A DNA stretch of 64,000 nt, from positions 62,001 through 126,000 of the forward strand of contig MU405212.1 in the NCBI GenBank assembly GCA_022836615.1. Direction: 5' to 3'. Below are positions 55,068 through 64,000 of this stretch, one piece after another. A model generated the notes under the pieces. It worked only from the letters and a program-made list of their open reading frames with translations, was not told the origin of the DNA and did not search any database. Every line of letters starts with the position of its first letter. The stretch's first letter is position 1. The translations under genes were made by a program, and so were the position numbers. Origin of the DNA: Annulohypoxylon bovei var. microspora (Eukaryota; Ascomycota; Sordariomycetes; Xylariales; Hypoxylaceae).

Positions 55068-55599
55068 GACACCGCTCTCAATCTGGGCACCCCAAGTCTC
55101 TGGAACGCAATGATCCGCGTAGAGCATTTGCGTTTCAATCTTCGTGGGTGTGTCTACGAAGCTGTCGTTTACCGAGTCCCCGGATACTTTCCCCGGGTGG
55201 CTTGAGGAGAATGAGACATGTCCTAGAGGATGCCAGTCTAGGTACTCAAGGTTAGCCGTCGCTGCCACTAATGGTTTGAGAGGGGTCAAGTTTTATATTT
55301 AAGGACTGGCAGTATGTTAATACCTTGGGAAGCAACAATAAAGGGCCATTCGTGTTTATCCAGGAGCTGATATATCTTAGGCAGAATCACAGGAGCTCGC
55401 GGATTGGCCAATGAGCCATTAATAAAGTCGTTCTGTACATCGATAATGGCGAGAGCTGTGTTTTTATGCAGCTTGCTCGAGAACTATGGATAATTATCAG
55501 CTTGGAAAAGTGAGATTTTGTTAAGACCGCCGGGCTTACTGGAATTGCACATCCCAAGCTGCTAAGAGCAATTAAACATGGTATGATATATGATCGCAT

Positions 55600-56850
55600 A
55601 TCTACGATTTTCTAACCCCGACTTGATAAAGAGGAGGGTTACAATTAATCGCGACAAGACACGATGTTCAAAGCTATACTACGAAGCTCGAGACAATGTT
55701 TCTATTCCCATGTATGGATAGTTGCATGTACCCTGAGCGATAAACATTGCGCACTTTGTCAAATTTCATAGGAATGGATGAAATCTTATCTATCCCCGCG
55801 GCGAATCGTTACCCCTAGTCAAGATGACAACCGAAATCCCTAGTAGATAGGCTGCTGACAGGCCTTGAGATAGTATTCTATCTACTCTTTCAGGGGTTAG
55901 GATATCGTGACTATAAGCGGGGTTTAGATAACGGATATTCTACATAACTGGGTTTATGATGTGCGGTTCCTAGCTTGCTCTAAGGGATTGACTAGGCTAG
56001 AAATATATTATTGTTTATTTTATTAATTGACGCTGGATATCATGAAGATCGATTTACAGAAGTACTGTAAGTGCCTAACAACCAAGAAAAATGGCGTCAA
56101 AATAGATAGAGTATGTGCTAATGTCACTGTTCTGGACTGTACGCCAAGCTATCCCCTCATTACCTAATCAGCATCAATCACCAGCCATAAAATGTGTAAA
56201 CTACTTAGGTAAGCAGTTGAGGGGATAACTAGAGTCATAATGTATGATGAGATCGTTGACGTCCGGGAGGACGTAGAAACTATCTAGCTAAACTAGTTTA
56301 ATTTACACGAGCCTGTAACACAACTACGGTGCGAAGGACGGCTTGAGTAGTCATAATGTATGAAGGTAGAATTCATTCATTAATTTTAAATAAATACGGA
56401 TTGCCTTTTATACCCCTATATGACATACATTATTAGATATATAATGAAGGGAAATACTCACATATAAGTACTTACGTGGGTAGCAGGTAAGCTAGCTGTC
56501 CTCAGGTAAGTATGGAAGTTATGTTGGACTTCCAAGGTTTATCAAACACTTCAAACAGCACGAAGCTTTATAATTTTTGCCTCCTAAGGAAGGGGCGATG
56601 ATGCGTGTTAGTGATGTATGGGCTGAGTCGCATTATCATAACTTCTAAGTTATTTTATTGAAACATACATAGATCAACATTCTAGTTTTCTTAACACCTA
56701 AATCGACATCTACTCTTTAGGAAATTACCTGGGTCTACCCCCTGCCATCGGGTTCATCCATGAGGAGTCTGATAGCATCGCAAGAAGCAGTTATTCTCTC
56801 CATGACTAGGCTTTGAGTATGACCGTCCTTTGTGTCTAGCTTTCGTTTCG
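55600..56850. other. intergenic, AT-rich, no supported gene
   Basis: Left end is the promoter of the split isochorismatase gene. No repeat or RNA gene recognised. Confidence 0.5.
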
Positions 56851-58120
56851 ATGGATCCGTACGTTGGAGGTAGAAGAGTACGCCGAAAACCATCAACTCA
56901 GAATGTCGCCGAGGTTGAAAGACGCTGTAAATGGCCAAATTTACGATACGAACCATATTCCATGGAAAAGCGGCCCTCATTTGGTCTATGGCTGAAAGTC
57001 ACTTGGCTTGATATTCTTACTATACTTGCTGTTGGCGCAGTAGCCATTGGTGTGGGTTTAAAAAGTCGTTTGGCATACTAAAGCATAAGTATATACTGAC
57101 ACTGCATAGGTCTATAGCCTTCCTCCCGCCGGAATGCGAATGTTCCCCCTTACTGTTATAGATGCACGTACCGGCCAAGACACCGGCGAAGTTGTCTATC
57201 CCCAATTCGCATACCCGTATCGCCCTCAGATTATTTCTTCTTGGTTGGATTCGGTCCTGGCCATTTCGATTCCCCTTTTCCTTCTCATCATAGTCCAGAT
57301 CCGCGTACGGAGTTTTTGGGATCTGAATAATTGCATTATCGGTTTCATATATGCCCTCGAAACTTCGTCTGCGTTCCAAGTGATGATAAAATGGCTTATT
57401 GGCGGCCTAAGGCCGAGCTTTTACGACATTTGCAAGCCTGATCCCAGTCTCGCGAGCGACACTGGCCTGAATGCTGTCGGTTATAGACAATACATGTTTA
57501 CCTCGCAGATCTGCACAGTCGGTCAGGGTCGGCCTCTATGGAATGCGATGCAGAGTTTCCCGAGCGGTCACTCGACTACCATTTGCGCCGCGGCTGTGTA
57601 TCTTTTCCTATACTTAAACGCCAAGTTCAAGGTGTTCGCAAACTATCATCCGTCAATGTGGAAGCTCGTTCTGCTCTACTGCCCAATCCTCGGGGCTGCC
57701 CTCGTTTGCGGATCTTTGACCGTCGATGCATCTCATAACTGGTATGATATCCTCGCAGGTGCTATCATCGGCACGGTGTTTGCGTTTTCAGCATATCGCA
57801 TGACGTATGCGAGCATCTGGGACTGGCGCATCAATCATATTCCCCTGAACCGCGGGTCTGCATTCGTCCGGAGCGATGGCTGGGAAGGCTCGGATCTGGT
57901 GTTTACTAACCGAGTCGGATGGAGAGGGAGACATCCAGACATTGGGAAAGAGACGCTACCGGAGTCTGCTGCGAGAAATGAGAACATGGGAAGTCATTCT
58001 GGTGGGCAACTTAATGGGAACGCCAACGATGGTTCTGTGGGGCCTAGTAGTGGAAATGATTTGGGACAACCTCAATCTCCTACTCGGCATGCTGAAGACC
58101 AGATTGCCAATATGGTGTAG
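56851..58120 (+). CDS. PAP2-family lipid phosphate phosphatase
   Basis: Exons 56851-57051 and 57110-58120 give 403 aa; starting at the ATG at 56962 (MEKRPSFGLWLKV, a more typical N-terminus) would give 366 aa. The PAP2 motifs are KWLIGGLRP (KX6RP), PSGHS with the catalytic His, and GSLTVDASHNWYD, the third block with the nucleophile His. The Arg that opens this block in most family members (SRX5H) is Leu here, which appears in some fungal subfamilies. Six hydrophobic segments are visible. The enzyme would dephosphorylate phosphatidic acid or related lipids at an internal membrane. The C-terminal ~85 residues are Gly/Asn/Ser-rich and disordered. The intron uses the weak donor GTGGGT. Confidence 0.85.
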
Positions 58121-59071
58121 AGCCAGGACTACAATAATGGCTTCCGAGAATTCAATAGGATAACGATGGATTCATTATCATCAAGTTAACATTTTAATGT
58201 GTACAATTTATTCATCACAGCATTATTGAATGGCTTCTAATTGGCTAACTATAGGGCACCCGTTGTTGAAGTTGATTCCCCCCTTAAAAAAAGTGACACC
58301 CAAGACGAAGTTTCGGATATTCTATATTATTTCGTTTTCTTGAGGCTTTTATATATTCTTCTTCCGTTCCGTTCTTCGTAATATCTGAGTCATACGCTCT
58401 ATCGAATTTTTACTTCGGTAGTACGTGTAAGTCGTTTGTTGGCTTATTCAGAGTCATACCCGTGGACCAGCTTATACCCATCTCCTCTGAATGGATACCA
58501 ACTCCCAGTACGTTTAAACACCGTTTACATAACGCCACGATTCTCACTGTGAAGTTGTTTCCTTATCCGCAGTGTAAATTACGAGAGCGGTTTCTATTAC
58601 TGCTGAAAGGAATGATTGTTCGATAATATTCTAGGGTGCCCCACTACTAGCTCTACATTTTCAACTTCCTGTTATTAAAATGACAACATATAATTCAAAG
58701 CAATTAGTGAACGCTTTGTTATTAAAACCCTTTGTACGATAAAAACCTCATCTCCTAGGTATCTACTTACCTGGATTGCTAATGCGCATAATTTACTTTG
58801 GTAGATATGTAAATAACAACATTTTTATGGGGTGTCTAAGCACATCAACTGGTAAAACAGTCATCCATAGATGTGAAGAGCAAACGTCGACACCAACATA
58901 AAGTATAAATTCATACCAGTGAGCTTGGAGAGTTTTACCTGGGTACCTACTTTTCGACCAATTTCGAATCGAACCCTTCAGAACTTGTGTCTAATTCCCG
59001 CCTTTCCTACTTTCAACACTTGACTACCTACCTACCTATCTAGGTATTCGACAGTAGACCATGTAACAAGA
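58121..59071. other. intergenic, no supported gene
   Basis: AT-rich, with short CTACCTACCTA-like repeats just upstream of the next ATG. Confidence 0.5.
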
Positions 59072-60001
59072 ATGGCGCCCACCATCGACATCATCCGGCA
59101 CGCGCAAGCCCACCACAATCTCGCAGGGAGCAACATTCCGGACCCACGGTTAACTAGCCAGGGCTCGAGGGAATGCATCGATTTACAAGCCAGGTTCAAG
59201 GAGCTAGACAGCGGAGAAAATATCACACACGTCATCTCATCTCCCATGAGGCGCGCTATTGAGACGAGCTCAACTATCGTGGAGTTAGCAAAGGACGATA
59301 CTAAAATCACTCTCTTCGCCTACCTACAGGAGGTCAACGCCACGCCAAGCAGCACGGGGACCGGCCTACAAGAACTTTTAGACAGCTATCCTTACCTCAG
59401 CTTCGATGCGGATACCCTCAACGAAGACTGGTATCGCAAAGGACCGGACACACCTTTCGCGCCGGACGCAGCCAAGGTCGAGAATCGGGCGCTCATAGCG
59501 CGCATCTTCTTGCGCGACGCAGCCCGCGAAGCAGTTAGTAAGGGGCAGCCGAACGCGCACATCGTGGTCGTGACGCACGGCGAGTTCGCGCACTGGCTGA
59601 CGGACGACTTCGCGGGGATCGGCTACCATCGGAACTCCGGCTGGCACAACGCGGAGATCCGATCATACCAGTTCTTGAATCTGGAAGATACGGAAGGCGC
59701 CCCGCTGGTCGAAACACCGAATAGCCTGCAGAGACGAAACGCTACCGCGGCTATGCTGTTGAGCGACGGGGAGAAGGTGAATATGAAGCGGATCGCGTCG
59801 ATACGGGTACAGCAGCACGCCGCGAACTATGCGGAGAGAATGCAGCAGGAACGGGAGGCTAGGGGGCTTGAGGAAGGCGAGGAGTGGGTGGATGTGGATG
59901 AAGAGGAGGCTGATAAGGAGAATACGGAGCCACGCAGGTTACATCCAAACATCCGCCGTAGGCTCGCGCTTGCACATTCCAATCGCACCCGACATTCGTA
60001 A
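59072..60001 (+). CDS. histidine-phosphatase (phosphoglycerate-mutase-like) family protein
   Basis: Single exon, 309 aa. It begins DIIRHAQAHHN, the RHG motif in its RHA form with the phosphate-accepting His. SSPMRRAIETSS supplies the second Arg and VVVTHGEFAHWL the C-terminal His. The catalytic set is therefore complete. The C-terminal ~80 residues are Glu/Arg-rich. Such fungal proteins are cytosolic phosphatases of unknown substrate; it is not the glycolytic mutase. Confidence 0.88.
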   Translation: MAPTIDIIRHAQAHHNLAGSNIPDPRLTSQGSRECIDLQARFKELDSGENITHVISSPMRRAIETSSTIVELAKDDTKITLFAYLQEVNATPSSTGTGLQELLDSYPYLSFDADTLNEDWYRKGPDTPFAPDAAKVENRALIARIFLRDAAREAVSKGQPNAHIVVVTHGEFAHWLTDDFAGIGYHRNSGWHNAEIRSYQFLNLEDTEGAPLVETPNSLQRRNATAAMLLSDGEKVNMKRIASIRVQQHAANYAERMQQEREARGLEEGEEWVDVDEEEADKENTEPRRLHPNIRRRLALAHSNRTRHS

Positions 60002-61360
60002 TATTTCTCCTACTGGTATCGTGATGAGATAGCTACCTAAGTACCTGAATGAAAACAATCACACGTCTACAGTAGGCATGATCTTATGCTCTACCCCCGT
60101 ATGCCCCCGAGTTGGAACATGTCTCACTTACAGACGGGTGGCGCTATACTAGGTACCTACCCGTCACCCTCTTTCCGAAATAGGGATCCGGCCGCTCCCT
60201 CATTGGCTAGAATTACATTATGCGCATCCTACCCTGCGGGTAACCACCACCGGCACCTAAAGTTATAACTGTTTTACAGGTGTACCCTAAGGTCTCCTGC
60301 TTCTAGAAGCCAAACGAATAGTCAGATGTATATATAATTTGACCACCATATTGATTCCCTCGCTTCGAGTGGATTTTTCTTTTACTTTCTATTATTCAAA
60401 TGAAGCATTCGTTAATAACATCTCCATATGTCTAATTACCGCCGCATGTTGAGATGAGTTTTTACTTTTCTTTTAGTTTCGTCACAACGTGTGGCCTGGT
60501 GTTGGAAAGAAAAGTTTGATGGTAAGCGATGATTGCAGAGCAATCGCTCTTATGTCCATCATTGCTAATTGCGGACTAATAGATCATTTTCTAGTTTCTT
60601 TACTCTTATTAAACCCGTCATTAGATAGGTGCGGTACGGCGTTGGTTGGGACGCTAATCCGAGTCGTTGACGCCCTGAACATTGTCCTTTTAGAAGGACA
60701 CCAAACTAGCAAATCCCGGGTCGAGAACTCCGCTGACAGATATAAGTCCGATATTGGCCGTTGTCAACGGACGCGGACTCGGCGATCAAAGCCAACTAAG
60801 AGATAATTGATCACTTGTTAACAATACAAAGTAAAACCCCTACACATACTACGGGGTCAAGCTTGAAGAGCCAGTGAGGGGTACCCTCTTTCGCTCTTCC
60901 CAAGGGAAATTTTGGGGCAGCATAGAGACTAGGATGACCCTATAAATTTATTAATAGTGCGCAGGATACCATTGATCTGTATGTACAATGGGGATCTACA
61001 GTAAAAGATTGCAGAGAATTGAAACATTAGAGGTTAGATAAGAAGAGGTAGAAAATAGATAATTGGTTGTTTAATCTCCTAAAAATATCCATGGTACCTT
61101 CTATTGTCAAACTAAACGCGACTCAAAGCTGGACATTTTAGCGATGAACTTACCTATCTAGGTACAATACCTACCTATGCTTTAGGCACTTAGATAGTGG
61201 GCAGTAGGAAGACCTCTAGCTATAAGCTGTTGGTGCCCGTGAGGGGTCGGGGGCATTAGTGAATTCCTCCAAAATTATAGTGCTTCTGGTGTATAATTGC
61301 AGCGCCCTGACAGTAGACTCCCCTAACCAAAAAAATACTTTTCCGACGGCGGACGATAGT
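60002..61360. other. intergenic, no supported gene
   Basis: A 105-codon frame at 60489-60806 begins at a non-ATG codon and has no domain. Confidence 0.5.
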
Positions 61361-61649
61361 ACAAAATCCGCCAACCCGCCTTTTCAATTGAGGTATTGAA
61401 ATATGCACAGTGTAAACATACAGTAAAACGTATAATGCGCACCGTAAGAAACATTTATAGGAGACTATAGCGCTGAAGACCGCTATGAATTATAGGGAGC
61501 TTATGCGCTGTAACCGACTAGAAATATAACGCTCTTTAGCGCTGTAGTCCCCTATATATTTATACAGTGTGTTTTGTACGATATACCGTAAGCTTTCTAC
61601 CGTATACATTTCAATACCTCAATTGAAAAGGCGGGTTGGTGGATTTCGT
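61361..61649. mobile_element. MITE-like palindromic element with 42-bp terminal inverted repeats
   Basis: 61361-61402 and the reverse complement of 61608-61649 match at 40 of 42 positions by eye (AAATCCGCCAACCCGCCTTT... against AAATCCACCAACCCGCCTTT...). The interior is itself an imperfect palindrome: TATAGGAGACTATAGCGCT on one arm mirrors TATAGGGGACTACAGCGCT on the other, so the whole 289 bp could fold into one long hairpin. No coding capacity. A target duplication is not clear. Confidence 0.7.
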
Positions 61650-62079
61650 TGATTCAGAATTGTGTGTTTTAAATAGTCACAAAGTTAATACAATGCTTTT
61701 TCAATCAAGCGCTTTAAGGGCACCCGCGTAGGATAGGTATGTAATTGAAGGCAAGGCTTATTCCACGCATTCTCGTAAACTCCCAAGTAAGTCGATATAT
61801 TCCATTTCCATTCTAGGATTTACGCGCGCGGAAGAGAGACTTAAATGTCATGAACGAATTACAATTATTGAATTGCGATAACTATAGTCGTAGCATACAC
61901 AAATAGTATCACTTAGTTCCTCAATATGCTCGCACTCGTAGTAGCCGAAAAGGGGCGGATCAACTCCTAATACCTTAATAACCAACGCGACTCTAGACCT
62001 TCTAGATATACCAAGAACAATTAGATTGGGACGCTTCAGGATTAAAACAAGAGGGAAGAAACGCACCAAATTTCTCTAT
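61650..62079. other. intergenic, 3' flank of the HET gene
   Basis: No gene supported. Confidence 0.5.
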
Positions 62080-64000
62080 CTATGCTAACGTGACCAATAT
62101 CCACTCCCGCTGTCCTCCCAGCCCAATCCAAGCCGCCTCATCAACTTCTCCAGAGCAAATCCGGGAAGCAACACGTTTAATCGGGTCCTCCCACTTAACA
62201 AGCAGGGTGTGAAGTTTCCTCTCTGCCTTGAGGACCTTGAGATTATCATCATTGTGCTTCCGCGACAACACGATGAACGAGTGTTTCCCGGACGGCTTCT
62301 CCATCTGGTTAGGCCAGAAATGCTTCAGGCTGCCGACCTCCTCCCGCGCGTCGTTGTACAGGTTTTCCTTCTCAACGTCGAGTACCGCGTGGCTCGTCCA
62401 GAACAGGAGACGACCCGAGTCTCTAAATTCGCCGTCTTCGTCTGTGTGAAAGAGGCTAGGATCGATCGCAGTGTCCCCCTTCCAGCCCGCCGAAGTAGAG
62501 CGATCGACGCCGCACATATCGAGCTTCAACAAGGACTCGAATTCCTTTTCTTCAGAGCGCAACTTGGCGGCTTTCCCGTCTAGACTGAGCTTCATGATCT
62601 CAAGCTCCGGTTCGACCATAACCTGGCGCGGCGCCACGCGCGTTGTGCCTAGGACGTTCTTCCACCCGAGCCAGGACCAGCTCGGGAACTGTACTCCATG
62701 CACAGTCCCATCAGCCGACCGCACACGGTGCATTTCGCATCTGCGTTCCGGCTTGTCCTGCGCCTCCCATTCGTCATCCCGATACCAGACGATGTTCATC
62801 CAAGCCAGACTCTCGTCAAACCTCGCCGAGACCGAGTGGCCCCAGTAAAACTCATGGCCGGTGTTAACCGCGGCTCTTCTCAGCACGCCCGTGAAGGCGT
62901 CCAGTGCGTCTCCCTGCACTGTAAGCTTTTTGTTGCAGTAACTGCGGACCATAGAATCCAGCTCGCTGACGGCGAAATTATGGCCCCCGCCCACCTCCCC
63001 GAAGACCCGGTGTCCGGACAGCACGTTGAAGATGATGTCGTTGGGGGCGACGACCGTCGGGAAGGCCTCGAAGGCGATGCTCTCGCAGCACTTCGAGGTC
63101 TCGCAGCCCCAGAATACTTGGTCGGTTGTGATTGTGAGAGTGCGAGGGGAGCAGAGACCTTCTTGGAATGTCCACCCTCGTGTCGTCCATCGACTGCCTT
63201 GGTAGTTTTGGTCGAGGTGAAATACATCCATCAGACTTAAATCTTTGGCGACGCGAGCTACCTGCTGATTGATAGTGCGGCTGGTGCCGTTGATCCCGGC
63301 GAGACCGTCAAGGGCGGTGCCGCATGCTGCGACAATTGTCATGGCTGCGCGGGAGTACACGAGGTCCATTTGCGGGATCTGGACTGCTTTATCGGCATCC
63401 GAGTCTTGGATCACACACAGTCGGTCGATCCAGAGGTAGTCCACGCCCATCTCCTTGGTCAACTCTATCGCATCAACAATAGTCTTCGGCAGCGTGTGCA
63501 CTCCGAGAGACCTAGGCACCTTCATCCCCTCAACTTTAGCCTGAGTCGTCTGGAACGGATCGGGCTCATCACCCCACACATAGCTCAGCGCAAAATAGGG
63601 GCACTCTTCCGGCGCCTCGACAATGCACAACCTCCGCACATCAATCAACCGCAGCCCCTTAGGCCACGAGGTATCCGCCGCAAGCCAAGGAGGCTGGCTG
63701 CATTTCTCACCATGTTTCTCGCGGCAAGTCCTATACCACCGTCTCAGCAACCCAATATTAACCTCCCCTCTCACCATCCTCCCCGACGGAAACACCGCAA
63801 ACGGCTCATCATCCGTGACATAATCATCCACGCTCGGGACCGGGTGCAGACACGGATGCAGCTGGGCAAACGTCTGCGACGTCCACCCGACCGGGCTTAT
63901 ACCCGCGAGCACCAGGAGTTGATTCAGACTAACATTCCTCTTCCTCTCCACCCCCTCCCCGCCCGCATTCCCACCCAGACGCACCCCCTTTTCCTCGAGC
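62080..64000 (-). CDS. HET-domain protein, 5' end beyond the window
   Basis: At least 640 codons are open to the window edge with no ATG at the start of the frame (the first possible start is a GTG), so the N-terminus is missing. The HET hallmarks are complete: YFALSYVWGDEPDPF, DYLWIDRLCVIQDSDADKAVQIPQM and TTRGWTFQEGLCSPRTLTIT. Upstream of them sits a region with RRWYRTCREKHGEKC, typical of the subgroup of larger HET proteins. The C-terminal ~250 residues have no recognised domain. Function is inferred from the family: cell-fusion incompatibility or other nonself response. Confidence 0.87.
   Translation of the reverse strand, partial: LEEKGVRLGGNAGGEGVERKRNVSLNQLLVLAGISPVGWTSQTFAQLHPCLHPVPSVDDYVTDDEPFAVFPSGRMVRGEVNIGLLRRWYRTCREKHGEKCSQPPWLAADTSWPKGLRLIDVRRLCIVEAPEECPYFALSYVWGDEPDPFQTTQAKVEGMKVPRSLGVHTLPKTIVDAIELTKEMGVDYLWIDRLCVIQDSDADKAVQIPQMDLVYSRAAMTIVAACGTALDGLAGINGTSRTINQQVARVAKDLSLMDVFHLDQNYQGSRWTTRGWTFQEGLCSPRTLTITTDQVFWGCETSKCCESIAFEAFPTVVAPNDIIFNVLSGHRVFGEVGGGHNFAVSELDSMVRSYCNKKLTVQGDALDAFTGVLRRAAVNTGHEFYWGHSVSARFDESLAWMNIVWYRDDEWEAQDKPERRCEMHRVRSADGTVHGVQFPSWSWLGWKNVLGTTRVAPRQVMVEPELEIMKLSLDGKAAKLRSEEKEFESLLKLDMCGVDRSTSAGWKGDTAIDPSLFHTDEDGEFRDSGRLLFWTSHAVLDVEKENLYNDAREEVGSLKHFWPNQMEKPSGKHSFIVLSRKHNDDNLKVLKAERKLHTLLVKWEDPIKRVASRICSGEVDEAAWIGLGGQREWILVTLA

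Larger units (their letters stand above)
52053..55599 (-). pseudogene. secreted isochorismatase-like hydrolase, split by an LTR element
   Basis: Coding parts are 55540-55599, 55324-55483, 55068-55267 and 52053-52445 (plus one copy of the 5-bp target duplication at 52446-52450). Joined without the element these give 813 nt, 271 codons including stop, with no frameshift. The first exon is a signal peptide (MRSYIIPCLIALSSLGCAIP). The isochorismatase/nicotinamidase-like fold is shown by ALAIIDVQNDF (catalytic Asp), NYIKKAQDHRVDSYSAF (Lys) and LVTGLLTNACVRGTSIDG (Cys nucleophile). The insertion follows the codon for Val in ESGV. A fortuitous splice out of the element (GT at 55072, AG at 52466) would also keep frame, so residual function cannot be excluded, but a 2.6-kb intron would be far outside the local norm. 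Confidence 0.82.

Noticed and set aside
52466..55072. A single 2.6-kb intron in the isochorismatase gene (donor 55072, acceptor 52466), which also keeps frame
   Set aside because: The LTR ends, target duplication, primer site and exact frame restoration on removal of 52451-55067 plus one target copy explain the interval better; the splice signals lie inside the LTRs.
60489..60806. 105-codon frame
   Set aside because: Starts at a non-ATG codon, no recognisable domain, random-looking composition.

Overview
The window is nuclear DNA of a filamentous ascomycete (Pezizomycotina, most likely a Sordariomycete). The evidence is: genes spaced one per 2-4 kb on both strands, spliceosomal introns of about 50-120 nt with GT..AG ends and CTAAC-like branch sites, two HET-domain genes, a Byr4/Bfa1-type septation regulator, a complex I 78-kDa subunit close to the Neurospora form, and an AT-rich island whose duplicated ends differ only by transitions, which is the signature of repeat-induced point mutation (RIP). 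I rebuilt exon structures by hand from splice signals and frame closure. All multi-exon models given here close in frame.

Layout. 1-6 kb: a degenerate 35-bp minisatellite, a GFA/CENP-V zinc protein, an Atg37-like acyl-CoA-binding membrane protein, and RNase III head to head with mitoribosomal protein mS33. 7-15 kb: a PUF RNA-binding protein with a long ATG-poor leader, then the complex I 78-kDa subunit with a 15-nt microexon. 15-20 kb: a coiled-coil 2EXR protein, an intron-containing tRNA-Pro(AGG) and a GPI-anchored Ser-rich protein. 22-33 kb: secreted or hydrolytic functions (arylsulfatase, purple acid phosphatase, MBL-fold hydrolase, a secreted OBAP/DUF1264 protein) and one HET gene. 35-44 kb: Byr4/Bfa1, XRCC4, and an aldo-keto reductase carrying an N-terminal FUS-like SYGQ-rich prion-like domain. 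46-51 kb: an orphan protein, SelO/Fmp40 and a polytopic membrane protein. 52-55.6 kb: a secreted isochorismatase-like gene split by a RIP-degraded LTR retroelement. 56-64 kb: a PAP2 lipid phosphatase, a histidine phosphatase, a palindromic MITE, and a HET gene running off the right edge.

Functional links are modest: this is ordinary chromosomal gene order, not a biosynthetic cluster. RNase III and mS33 share a 348-bp bidirectional promoter. The window encodes a PUF protein, and UGUAUAUA motifs lie downstream of mS33, the complex I subunit and SelO on their sense strands, although the motif also occurs elsewhere.

The observations I consider strongest are: (1) the LTR element at 52451-55067, with 196-bp LTRs ending TGTTGAAA/TTTCAACA, a 5-bp target duplication, a copia-like half-tRNA-iMet primer site and a polypurine tract, whose removal restores the isochorismatase frame exactly; (2) the FUS-like low-complexity domain fused to an aldo-keto reductase that lacks the usual catalytic His; (3) two dispersed ~100-bp tRNA-like Pol III-type units (29757-29854 minus, 51761-51860 plus) that share box B, a central 14-bp core and an AATC-T9+ terminator.
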